Shown piece after piece: positions 1 to 7,629 of a DNA stretch of 46,290 nucleotides. The first letter of the stretch is position 1. Every line of letters starts with the position of its first letter. The stretch is from the NCBI GenBank assembly GCA_017404985.1, contig JAFRBK010000038.1:1-46290 (forward strand), written 5' to 3'. Source of the stretch: Clostridia bacterium. Lineage in GTDB: Bacteria > Bacillota > Clostridia > Christensenellales > Aristaeellaceae. The position numbers and the translations under genes are program-made. The notes beneath the pieces were generated by a model that had not been told where the DNA came from, made no database searches, and was given only the letters and a program-made list of their open reading frames with translations.

Positions 1-11
1 ACGGGTGCAAG

Positions 12-30
12 CCTTATTTTTCAAGGGCTT
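12..30 (-). repeat. Inverted partial copy of the 50-bp repeat core
   Basis: On the minus strand this stretch contains the 15-mer CCTTGAAAAATAAGG preceded by AAGC. The same 15-mer sits inside the two 50-bp repeat copies at 344-393 and 499-548, in the opposite orientation. It is a third, diverged member of that family on the other side of the tRNA remnant. Confidence 0.6.
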
Positions 31-218
31 CCGGCTTGTCTGAAGCCTTCCATCCGGGGGATTTTCGTCTAATCGGATCGTCTTTTTGATTAGGCGGGCC
101 GTTCTCCCGGAAGGGGTCTGGTCGTGCGCCTTTCGGCGGCTTTTTGTGCGTTCCCGGTTCGGATCGAACGCTGCGTTCCTTTCGGAATCAGCCCCTCCGC
201 CAATCGACTGCCGATTTC

Positions 219-257
219 TTAGGAGGCGGCCGCTCTATCCTACTGAGCTACGTGGGC
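219..257 (-). pseudogene. 5' half of a tRNA-Arg(CCT) gene, 3' half missing
   Basis: Read on the minus strand, 257 to 219 gives a tRNA 5' half: acceptor strand GCCCACG, then TA, a D-arm GCTC/GAGC around AGTAGGATA, G, the anticodon stem strand GCCGC and the loop CTCCTAA (anticodon CCT, arginine AGG). The expected continuation would be GCGGC, a T-arm with a TTCGA-type loop, and a closing CGTGGGC. Instead the sequence diverges right after the anticodon loop, and no matching T-arm or acceptor 3' strand occurs down to base 1. The break at the anticodon loop is a common recombination point for integrative elements, so a truncated attachment-site remnant is one explanation. An intron whose 3' exon lies outside the window is another. 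Confidence 0.6.
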
Positions 258-343
258 ACAACATGGAAATTGTAAGCCAGTTTGGCACTTTTGTCAATCG
301 CCGGTGAAGCGGCGAATTGGCGAATTGGCGAATTGAAGCCTCC

Positions 344-393
344 AGGCCTTGAAAAATAAGGAAAGTCAATTCGCCGGATTTTGGCGAATTGGC
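344..393 (+). repeat. 50-bp hairpin repeat, copy A
   Basis: This copy matches 499-548 at all positions except one (A at 368 versus T at 523). It contains the spacer core CCTTGAAAAATAAGG and then a perfect hairpin: stem strand 367-375, loop GGATTTT at 376-382, and stem strand 383-391 (9 bp). The right stem arm GGCGAATTG is itself an array unit, so the 8-bp array and the hairpin seem to be built from one motif. Confidence 0.8.
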
Positions 394-490
394 AAATTGG
401 CGAATTGGCAGTTGACAAATAGGTGAATAGGTGAAACGGCAAATTGGGCGAAGTAGCAAATTGACGGCGAATTGGCGAATAGGCGAATAG

Positions 491-548
491 AGGCCTGCAG
501 GCCTTGAAAAATAAGGAAAGTCTATTCGCCGGATTTTGGCGAATTGGC
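491..548 (+). repeat. 50-bp hairpin repeat, copy B, with upstream palindrome
   Basis: Positions 499-548 repeat 344-393 with one difference, 155 bp downstream in the same orientation. The copy opens with the perfect 14-bp palindrome AGGCCTGCAGGCCT (491-504), where copy A has the imperfect GCCTCCAGGCC. The hairpin stem here is 7 bp, 524-530 with 538-544, again with a GGATTTT loop. Confidence 0.8.
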
Positions 549-614
549 GAATAGGCGAATAGGCGGCGAATAGGGTTAATTGGCGAAGCGGCGAAACCAC
601 TTTGGATATACGCC

Positions 615-968
615 GGTGAAACTCAAAAAAAGTGAAACTCGACAACCTGGAAAAGCGTCGATGAAACTCAAAAATTCTGAAACTCAAACAGGAACGAACT
701 ATTGGTTGAGTATACTCAAAAATCAGTACACTCAAAACCAGATCAAAGAAAATGGCAGAAAAGATAGAGAATCTGGTAAAGAAAATGACCATAGGTTGGT
801 TCACGGCCGGTGATACTAACAAAAAGTGTTACTAAAACTTATATCAGAGTGAAGCGTTCAGAGTGGAGAGCTTAGATGGCGGTGACACTCAAAAAAAGTG
901 TTACTAAAACGGCGATATACGCCAGGTGTCGGGTTCGGTTTGTGACTCGAAATTTTTGTGACTCGAAG
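615..968 (+). repeat. Six octamer pairs, each pair at exactly 16-nt spacing
   Basis: Related octamers occur in pairs whose start positions differ by exactly 16 nt: TGAAACTC at 617 and 633; TGAAACTC at 662 and 678; GTATACTC/GTACACTC at 710 and 726; GTGATACT/GTGTTACT at 810 and 826; GTGACACT/GTGTTACT at 882 and 898; GTGACTCG at 942 and 958. The bases between partners are mostly A-rich. Sequence differs between pairs while spacing is kept, which suggests protein-binding half sites or repeated local duplication. The 582-900 segment otherwise shows no gene I can support. Confidence 0.7.
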
Positions 969-1004
969 TTTGCTCCGGAAAGGGCGGAGCGGGCGGGGAG
1001 CACG

Positions 1005-1034
1005 TTGACAGCGATGACGGACAGTTTGTATAAT
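1005..1034 (+). promoter_or_regulatory. Near-consensus sigma-A promoter facing the 3' end of buk
   Basis: TTGACA (1005-1010) and TATAAT (1029-1034) are both perfect hexamers, separated by 18 bp. Transcription would run rightward from about 1041 into the antisense strand of butyrate kinase. A purine-rich AGGAAAGGGGAGGG follows immediately, but no credible start codon lies at a normal distance from it. It may drive a non-coding or antisense RNA, or a small gene lost to decay. Confidence 0.5.
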
Positions 1035-1207
1035 GCAGGAAAGGGGAGGGCGGCGGCAGCGAATTTTACAAAAAGATCGGATACAAGGGCGTATACCACT
1101 GGTTGCATATGCAGAAAAAAGCCTGAACACAGCTTTGGGCCGTGAGCAGGCAGAAAACCAGAAGAGAAAACAAATGAACGGGGCAGGGGATGCGGGGCGG
1201 AAACGTG

Positions 1208-2320
1208 TCAGAACGTGACGCCCTCAAACCCCTGCCATACGTTTTTCCCGCTGTAGGTCATGGCTTTTGCCTGGCCGCGGAGGACCTTCAGGACCGGGAA
1301 GGCCATGGCCTCCTGCTCCATTTCGCCCGGATAGACATGAATCGGGGCGATCCAGCCGCAGCGCTCCCGGATTCCCACCGTGATATCCTCAAAGCGCATG
1401 AGACCGCCGGTCAGCAGAATGGCATCGATTTTTCCGGCAAGGACCGCGCTCATGGCGCCGATATGCTTGCAGATCTGGTAAATCATAGTGTTCCATACCA
1501 GGACGGCTTTTTTATCCCCCTGGTCCACCAACGCATGAATTGTATCGGAGTTTGAGGTGCCGAAGAGGCTGACAAAGCCGCCCGAGCGGGAGCACATGCG
1601 CCGGACGTCATCCATGGAATGGGTTTCGAGATAATCCAACAGCGCCAGCACCGGCACGCTGCCGATTCTGGTTGGGGCAAAGGGGCCTTCGCCGTCGGCA
1701 CCCATGGTGCCGTCGACCATGCGGCCGTGATCGTGGGCGCTGACGGTGACGCCGCCATCGATATGGGCGACGATGAAATTGCAGTCTTCATACCGCCTGC
1801 CCAGGGATTCGGCATGGGCTTCCGCCACCGCCTTGGGATTCAGCACGTGGGAATGGGGCGAGCGATAGAGACCGCGGATGCCTGTCAGCCGCGCGTAGTC
1901 GCAGTATTCATCCACATTGGTGGGGTTCAGGGTGTAGGCGGGGCGATGATAGTCGAGGGCAAATTTCCAGGCCAGCATGACCCCCAGCTTGGCGGCATGC
2001 TCGCTACCGCCGACGGCCGCTTCGGTATCGTCATAGAGCTTCTGGTCAATGACCGTTACGCCACCGGGCTGGGTGCAGGCGCTGCCGCCGCGGCCCACAA
2101 ACACATCAATATCAGACGGATCGACGCCTTCCTTCGCCAGCATATCCAGAATGACCTGGTAACGGAAAGGAACCTGGCCGTTGACATGGGAATACTGCAG
2201 GAGGACCGGCGCATCATGGAACTGGCTTCTTTCGAACAGCTCCTTTTCATTTTCAAACAGGCTGATTTTCGTGGACGTTGAACCGGGATTGATGACCAGG
2301 AGACGATATTTCTTTTCCAT
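1208..2320 (-). CDS. buk: Butyrate kinase (acetokinase/ASKHA family)
   Basis: This 370-residue cytosolic enzyme interconverts butyryl phosphate plus ADP and butyrate plus ATP, the terminal energy-yielding step of the Ptb-Buk route. The N-terminus carries the phosphate-binding NPGSTSTK motif at residues 11-18. The middle holds the family features HIDGGVTVSAHDHG and DGEGPF, and the C-terminus has an LLTGGL segment, as expected for acetokinase-type kinases. Length fits the family, which is about 355-370 residues. The start is fixed by the family-typical MEKKYRLL opening, although no strong ribosome binding site precedes it. No phosphotransbutyrylase (ptb) gene is adjacent. Branched-chain acyl kinase activity is possible. 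The 246-bp gap to the upstream sensor kinase gene holds only pyrimidine-rich sequence with no clear promoter. Confidence 0.9.
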   Translation of the reverse strand: MEKKYRLLVINPGSTSTKISLFENEKELFERSQFHDAPVLLQYSHVNGQVPFRYQVILDMLAKEGVDPSDIDVFVGRGGSACTQPGGVTVIDQKLYDDTEAAVGGSEHAAKLGVMLAWKFALDYHRPAYTLNPTNVDEYCDYARLTGIRGLYRSPHSHVLNPKAVAEAHAESLGRRYEDCNFIVAHIDGGVTVSAHDHGRMVDGTMGADGEGPFAPTRIGSVPVLALLDYLETHSMDDVRRMCSRSGGFVSLFGTSNSDTIHALVDQGDKKAVLVWNTMIYQICKHIGAMSAVLAGKIDAILLTGGLMRFEDITVGIRERCGWIAPIHVYPGEMEQEAMAFPVLKVLRGQAKAMTYSGKNVWQGFEGVTF

Positions 2321-2566
2321 ATTCGTTTACAGTGCCGGGAAGGTTCCTAATAACCCCTTCCCGCAGCCTTTCATTCCGTTCTTCTTTCTGCCCTTCTTTT
2401 TCTCCCGGACGGCCTTCATGGCACACGGACACAAAAAACCAGGCCCGGTCGGGAACAGAAATTTTTATTCTTCATCATTCCCTGATTTCCTGCCTGGTTC
2501 ATTGCTTTTTTCCGGAACTTCTTTTTCCGGGATTTCTTTTTAGGGACTTCTTTTCCTGGGAAGGGA

Positions 2567-4297
2567 TTATTGCTTCACGGATTCCTCCGCGAGATAAACC
2601 TGTTCCCCCAGCACCCGGACCAGCTGGTCCGTATCCACGGGTTTGCTCAGATGGGCATTCATTCCGGCCTGCAGGGAACGCTGGACGTCCTCATCAAAGG
2701 CGTTTGCGGTCAGCGCAATGATCGGGATGCGCTTCGCGTCCTCCCGGCGCATCGCCCGGATGGCGGCGGTGGCTTCCAGCCCGTCCATTTCCGGCATGCG
2801 GACATCCATCAGGATTGCCGCGTAGGTTCCGGGCTCGCTCGATTCAAACATATCGACCGCGATTCTGCCGTTCAGGGCGTGGTCGGCATGGATATTTTCC
2901 AGCTCCAGGAGATCCATCATGATTTCGGCGTTGCTGACCAGATCTTCCGCCAGCAGGATCCGGCAGCCCGCCAGGCTAACCCGCTTCTTTTCCCGGGCCG
3001 AAACCAGGCCGCTGCGGTGGGAGATCCGCTCCAGCTCCGCCAGGATATTCGCGACAATCAGCGGCTTCGGGAGATAGTTATCCACGCCGACGCTGTTCGC
3101 CTCCTCCCGGATGTCCTCCCAGCTGTACGCCGTCATGACGACGACGGTGGTTTTCCCTTCAAACTGCTTGCGGATTTCGGCAGCCGTTTCCCTGCCGCTC
3201 ATTCCCGGCATGCTCCAGTCCATCAGCACAAGGTTATAGGGCTGATGCTTTGCGTGCTGCTCCTCCATTCTGTGCAGGGCTTCCTGCCCACTGGTGCAGG
3301 CCTCGGCACGGATGCCGGCTTCCTCGAGCACCGCCCGGGCATGCTCCGCATCAACCGGGGCATCATCCACCACCAGCACAAACAGATCCCGGGGATCCAG
3401 CGGGACGGCCGGAGAAGCTTCATTAGCATTGGCGGCCTGCAGCGTCACGGTTACGGTGAATTCCGTTCCGACACCTTTTTCGGACGTGACGCTGATATCA
3501 CCGTTCATAATTTCCACAATCCGCCTGGTGACCGCCATGCCGAGGCCGGCGCCGCCGAATTTGTTCCGGTTGCTGGAATCCTCCTGGGAGAAGGCGTCAA
3601 AGACTTTGGGCAGGAACTCCGGCGCCATGCCGATGCCGGTATCCCGGACACGGAAGCGGAGCGTGGCCCGGTTTTCAAAGGAGGTGGTTTTTTCGGCGGT
3701 CAGCGTAATGCTGCCGGGTGCATCCGTAAACTTGACGGCATTCGACAGGATGTTCATCAGCACTTCCCGGAGCTTGGACTCATCGCCGATATAGGCATCG
3801 TCCACCGGAGTCAGGACGCGGCACTCATACGTGAGGCCCTTGGCACTGCATTGGGGCAGAACCCTGGTTTCAATCTGCGACAGCATATCATGGAGGGAGA
3901 ATTCCTCCTTCCGGAGGGCAATATGGCCGGATTCGATGCGGCTCATATCCAGAATATCATTGATCAGCGACAGCAGGTGGGTTGCGCTTTCGCCGATCCG
4001 ATTCAGGCAATCGCGGGTATCCGCATCCAGGCTGTCCTTTTTCAGGGCAAGCGTATCCAGGCCGATGATCGCGTTCATGGGCGTACGGATTTCGTGGCTC
4101 ATGTTGGACAGGAAGGCACTCTTGTCCTTATTGGCCTGCTCCGCGGCGCTCAGGGCTTCGCTCTTCGCCATGGCATCCCGCATTTCGGCATCGACGTTCA
4201 TCATGCCGATGATGATATACTGCCGGTCACTTTCCATGCGGGAAACCTTCATGCTGGTATAGACCGGATTGCCGCCGACCAGCTGGCGGTATGTCAT
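2567..4297 (-). CDS. Hybrid histidine kinase, C-terminal part (HisKA-HATPase-REC-REC)
   Basis: The product is 576 residues. Residues 1-35 look like the tail of a PAS-like sensor domain (MTYRQLVGG...VSRMES...IIIGMMNVD). They are followed by a HisKA dimerisation domain with the H-box SNMSHEIRTP (phospho-acceptor His68) and a HATPase domain with N, DTGIG and GAGLGM boxes. Two receiver domains come next, with putative acceptor aspartates in VLMDWSMPG and ILMDVRMPE. The start overlaps the stop of the upstream membrane segment by 4 nt. The upstream neighbour 4888-7629 carries the same PAS-like domain complete, ending in a matching MMTYR...GVMDVD stretch, so this protein probably lost the front of that domain. 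It would act in phosphorelay if still joined to, or coexpressed with, its membrane half. No ligand can be inferred. Confidence 0.85.
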   Translation of the reverse strand: MTYRQLVGGNPVYTSMKVSRMESDRQYIIIGMMNVDAEMRDAMAKSEALSAAEQANKDKSAFLSNMSHEIRTPMNAIIGLDTLALKKDSLDADTRDCLNRIGESATHLLSLINDILDMSRIESGHIALRKEEFSLHDMLSQIETRVLPQCSAKGLTYECRVLTPVDDAYIGDESKLREVLMNILSNAVKFTDAPGSITLTAEKTTSFENRATLRFRVRDTGIGMAPEFLPKVFDAFSQEDSSNRNKFGGAGLGMAVTRRIVEIMNGDISVTSEKGVGTEFTVTVTLQAANANEASPAVPLDPRDLFVLVVDDAPVDAEHARAVLEEAGIRAEACTSGQEALHRMEEQHAKHQPYNLVLMDWSMPGMSGRETAAEIRKQFEGKTTVVVMTAYSWEDIREEANSVGVDNYLPKPLIVANILAELERISHRSGLVSAREKKRVSLAGCRILLAEDLVSNAEIMMDLLELENIHADHALNGRIAVDMFESSEPGTYAAILMDVRMPEMDGLEATAAIRAMRREDAKRIPIIALTANAFDEDVQRSLQAGMNAHLSKPVDTDQLVRVLGEQVYLAEESVKQ

Positions 4298-4863
4298 AAA
4301 ATGGCCATAATATTCCCGAAGGATGCCAGGATCTGATAGCGCAGGCGCTTTTCCGGCGCGCTGCCTTTTTTCGGCATGGAGGAGAGAGCATGGAAGGAGA
4401 TGGTGACCAGCAGCAGAATCTGGGCGGCCAATATGACATAGCGGACCGGAAGGGCGCGATAGACGCTGTCAGCATCCACCGTGAACAGCACCGGCGTGAA
4501 AATGTTGGCGACGGCGAGCAACGCGATCAGGCCCGCGATGATTCGCCCGGCAAGCACAAGGGCCTGGCCGAAGGAGGATTTCTCATCCAGATACGCAATG
4601 GCGAATTCCGCCCAGAAGGACACGCCGGCAGCCATCGCCACGAAATACAGCGTGGTATCGGCAAAAAGCAGGTTCGCCAGTTTCCGACTTTCCAGGATGC
4701 CCCAGAGGATGTCCGCGACGAAATAGGCCAGGACAGCGAAAAGAAACCTCCTGTACACATGCCAGGCGGGCTTGCCGAAGGAGAGCTGCCGCTGAAACAG
4801 GATATCATAGTTCACGATGAACAGAATCAAGACAGCTAGGACGCCGATCGCGGAATAATACAT
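4294..4863 (-). CDS. Membrane sensor segment, N-terminal half of a split hybrid kinase
   Basis: This 189-residue, almost wholly hydrophobic protein opens MYYSAIGVLAVLILF and has about six membrane-spanning stretches with short charged loops. It resembles the N-terminal membrane region of large hybrid sensor kinases. It ends abruptly at GNIMAIL, and the kinase frame starts at an ATG overlapping that stop. Reading the kinase frame back a few codons gives GHFMTYRQ, the normal look of the PAS-like domain. The two frames are therefore best explained as one gene with an out-of-frame internal deletion. A genuine two-gene arrangement with translational coupling is the alternative. Confidence 0.65.
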   Translation of the reverse strand: MYYSAIGVLAVLILFIVNYDILFQRQLSFGKPAWHVYRRFLFAVLAYFVADILWGILESRKLANLLFADTTLYFVAMAAGVSFWAEFAIAYLDEKSSFGQALVLAGRIIAGLIALLAVANIFTPVLFTVDADSVYRALPVRYVILAAQILLLVTISFHALSSMPKKGSAPEKRLRYQILASFGNIMAIL

Positions 4864-4887
4864 ACTTTCTACCTTAATATATTTCTT

Positions 4888-7629
4888 TTATTTTTCCCTG
4901 CTTTTCATGGTGCCCTTATTTTCATACATCTGCTGGTCCGCACGCTCAAACACCGCGGCCACGTTCGCGTCATCCTCCCGTTTCGCCATACCGCAGGCGA
5001 TCACGATGCCGCCGGAGCTGAGCGCTTCCTCGTTCATGCTGTGCATCCGGCCGACCAGATTATCAATATCCGCGTAGTCATCCCCCTGGGCGATGACGGC
5101 GAATTCATCCCCGCCGACACGGAACACGGGGCTGTGGCTGAAGAGCCGGCACACGATCCTGCAGGCATCCCGGAGATAATGGTCGCCGGCCTTATGCCCA
5201 TCGGTATCGTTTACCTTCTTGAGGTCATTGACATCCAGAATCACGATGGCGAACTCCGGAGATACCCCTTCGGCAATCTGGGCGTTCAGCCGCTCCTCCG
5301 CCATCCGATAGGCATGCCGGTTCTTGACCCCGGTCAGGGCGTCGACGGTGGCCTCGATCTTCGCCCGGGCCAGGTGATTGGCATATTCCTCCTCCTGGCG
5401 GACCTGCGCGTCAATATCATTGACGCCGACAATCAGGCGGCGGCCTTCCTTCTCCTCCACCATGACGACTTTCATCTGGACATAATGCGGCTTACCTTCC
5501 ATCTTCAGGCGGTAGCTCAGGGAGAAGATGCCGTGGCGTTCAATATCCGCGAGCACGTTTTCCCTCGTCAGCGTGGAACGGTAGCGGTTCAGATCATCGG
5601 GCCAGAGGGCCTCGCCGCCATGCTCCCGGGCGTCGGCGAAGAAATCGGATCCCTCTTTGTGATAGGTAAAGGAATCAAACCCGGCGGAGGCGCTGAATTC
5701 CCGGTAGCGCCCGGTTTCCGGAACCACGACGTAGATGCAGAGGAAGTCGCCGGCGAGGGCGCTGAGGCGGGAATAGGCAACCTGCTCCTCCCGAACCTTT
5801 GCGGCCGCGCTGCGCTGCTGCATTTGCTCATCAACATCCATCACGCCCAGGATGATGCAGCTATCGTCGTCCTGCATGCGGGTGACCGTCAGGCTGACGT
5901 ACTTCGGAACCTGGTTGATGACCAGCCGATAGGTCATCATAAACGTGCCGTCCTGATCCAGCGCGGCTACAAGCGTTTTGCGGTCCAGCGCCTTTTTCAC
6001 GGCTTCGCGGTCCTCGGCATACACGAGTTGATCCACTTCCTCCTGACATTCCTCGAAGAAATGCCAGCCGCGCCGCGCTTCGGTCAGGCTGCCGCTTTTG
6101 GGATCCGTGCGGTATTCGATGAATTCCTCCGTGTTCAGGTCAATATAATACAGGTCCTGATATCCGCGGGCCAGCGCCTGGGCAATATGGGAATAGATGA
6201 TGCCGGTGCTCCGCGCCTTTTCATAGGATTCACCGGTCGTTGCATCGCCGCGATGGATGCGGACCTGGTCCGTTACATCCTGAAGGATACCGAGAACGCA
6301 CAGGCGCCCGGTGGCATCGGTATACTTCAGCCGGGTGGATTTGATCTGGCGGCGGCTGCCGAAGGTATCCGCCACATCATCGAAGTAGATATACGGCCCG
6401 TCCATGGAAAGGGCCATCCGATCATCCTCGGCGAAATGCTTCGCTGTCTCCTCATCAAAGAGCTGCGCGGGCGTGAGGCCGGCCACCTCCTCCGGGCTTC
6501 TTTTATGGGCATAATTCGCGAAAGCCTGGTTGCAGGCGAGATAGGCGCCGGTGTTCGCGTCCTTGGTGAAGGTCATGCCGGGCAAATTGTCCAGCAGGGA
6601 GGTAATCGTCTGCTTCAGCTCCGCGATTTCGGCGGCTTCCGCCAGCAGCCGCTCCTGTTCATGGGCTTTCCGCTGCGACTTCAGTCGCTGCAGCAGCAGG
6701 AAAACGATGAGGGAGAACAGCACCGTGAGGACTGCGATGACATAAATCCAGTTATCCCGGAGGAACTGGAGGAAGGTCACCTTCTGGTTCGTGTGCATAT
6801 AGGAGGCCAGCGCAGAATCCATTTCTCCGCTTCCCGTCATCAGGACTGTCTTGTTCAGCAGGAAATACAGCTCCCGGTCCGACAGGTTGACCGCGAAGGA
6901 CATCGGTATATGTTCCCCGGTCGGCACGGAATAGAGCTTCAGGCGTTTGATCGTTTCCTCGACCGACGGAATCCGATAGTTGCTGACCAGGGCGCAGTCC
7001 GCCTTATCAGAGGCAACCGCCTCAAAGCATGCTGCCTCATCCGGGAAAGCCAGCCAGCGGCAGGAGGGATATTGCTCCTTGACAAAGGTTTCGGAATTCG
7101 GTTCACCGGCGATAATGGCGATGGAAAGCTCGCTGTTCCGGCTCAGGCTCTGGATTTCCGAATCGCGCATGACCGTGTTCATTCCTGTTTTCATGGCCGG
7201 ATTGGTCAGCAGTACGCCGGCTTCGTCGGCGTCGTAATCACTCAGGAAGACCGGGAATACACAGTCCACCTCCCCTGCTTTCATGGCAGCCAGCGAGGCG
7301 GAGACCGTGGCGTAGGGAACGGTTTCAAAACGGACGCCTGTTTCATTCAGGTGGCTTTCCGCATGAATCAGGTAGTCATTGAGCGCGCCGGTAAGCCTGC
7401 CCGTTTTTTCGTCCGTACTGCAGAAGGGGAAAAAGTCTTTCAGGTATCCGACCCGGATAGTGCTGTGGCTTGCCAGCCAGTCCTCCTCGGCCGGCGTCAG
7501 GGAGATATACGTTCTGGTATCATACAGGTGCTCCTCGGCCAGCCGCTCGGTGAAATACGGGTCTTCATCCCGGATGCCGGCCAGCGCCACGTTCAGCTCG
7601 GCCAGAAGATCCGTGCGGTTTTTATTCAC
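4888..7629 (-). CDS. Membrane diguanylate cyclase with substrate-binding, PAS and GGDEF domains (main part)
   Basis: The 913-residue product starts within a solute-binding (SBP_bac_3-like) domain. A second such domain spans about residues 55-275 and a membrane helix about 293-317 (WIYVIAVLTVLFSLIVFLLL). Next come a PAS domain from about 340 (LPGMTFTKDANTG), two further PAS-like modules, and a GGDEF domain from about 765 to the end. The active-site signature is intact (VGGDEFAV), so cyclic-di-GMP synthesis is plausible; I see no RxxD inhibitory site at its usual position. The apparent start is an internal GTG (VNKNRTDLLAEL). In relatives this segment normally continues an upstream solute-binding domain, which here lies in another frame at 7622-8212. 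Confidence 0.8.
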   Translation of the reverse strand: MNKNRTDLLAELNVALAGIRDEDPYFTERLAEEHLYDTRTYISLTPAEEDWLASHSTIRVGYLKDFFPFCSTDEKTGRLTGALNDYLIHAESHLNETGVRFETVPYATVSASLAAMKAGEVDCVFPVFLSDYDADEAGVLLTNPAMKTGMNTVMRDSEIQSLSRNSELSIAIIAGEPNSETFVKEQYPSCRWLAFPDEAACFEAVASDKADCALVSNYRIPSVEETIKRLKLYSVPTGEHIPMSFAVNLSDRELYFLLNKTVLMTGSGEMDSALASYMHTNQKVTFLQFLRDNWIYVIAVLTVLFSLIVFLLLQRLKSQRKAHEQERLLAEAAEIAELKQTITSLLDNLPGMTFTKDANTGAYLACNQAFANYAHKRSPEEVAGLTPAQLFDEETAKHFAEDDRMALSMDGPYIYFDDVADTFGSRRQIKSTRLKYTDATGRLCVLGILQDVTDQVRIHRGDATTGESYEKARSTGIIYSHIAQALARGYQDLYYIDLNTEEFIEYRTDPKSGSLTEARRGWHFFEECQEEVDQLVYAEDREAVKKALDRKTLVAALDQDGTFMMTYRLVINQVPKYVSLTVTRMQDDDSCIILGVMDVDEQMQQRSAAAKVREEQVAYSRLSALAGDFLCIYVVVPETGRYREFSASAGFDSFTYHKEGSDFFADAREHGGEALWPDDLNRYRSTLTRENVLADIERHGIFSLSYRLKMEGKPHYVQMKVVMVEEKEGRRLIVGVNDIDAQVRQEEEYANHLARAKIEATVDALTGVKNRHAYRMAEERLNAQIAEGVSPEFAIVILDVNDLKKVNDTDGHKAGDHYLRDACRIVCRLFSHSPVFRVGGDEFAVIAQGDDYADIDNLVGRMHSMNEEALSSGGIVIACGMAKREDDANVAAVFERADQQMYENKGTMKSREK

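Larger units (their letters stand above)
311..595 (+). repeat. Degenerate 8-bp tandem array (GGCGAATT / GGCGAATA)
   Basis: Units GGCGAATT, GGCGAATA, GGCAAATT, GTGAATAG and similar follow one another at 8-bp period. The clean runs are 311-334 (three exact GGCGAATT units), 383-406, 467-490 and 538-561, with more diverged units between them. The array is interrupted twice by the 50-bp repeat unit. Because 24 bp equals eight codons, the minus strand reads as an open frame of repeated SPIRQFA peptides. It has no convincing ribosome binding site or homology, so I treat the region as non-coding. Confidence 0.75.

Noticed and set aside
1-218. Group I intron inserted in the tRNA anticodon loop
   Set aside because: I could not pair a guide sequence well with the 5' exon and saw no recognisable core strand. 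It stays open only because the region continues beyond the window.
1-222. Open minus-strand frame running from the tRNA break to the window edge, as a possible integrase
   Set aside because: It has no start codon or binding site and an arginine-rich, featureless composition, with no integrase motif visible.
235-822. 195-residue minus-strand open frame across the repeat zone
   Set aside because: It is the translation of the 8-bp array (repeated SPIRQFA), starts inside the tRNA remnant, has no binding site and resembles no protein.
311-968. CRISPR array
   Set aside because: The repeats are 8 to 50 bp with no regular 30-40 bp spacers, and no cas genes are present.
876-1145. 89-residue plus-strand frame (MAVTLKKSVTK...)
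   Set aside because: The first residues are just the 16-nt-spaced repeat translated. The remainder crosses a promoter and shows no domain.
2512-2540. Possible terminator CCGGAA/TTCCGG
   Set aside because: The T-run lies on the plus strand, where no gene ends, and the minus-strand gene it follows would have an A-run instead.
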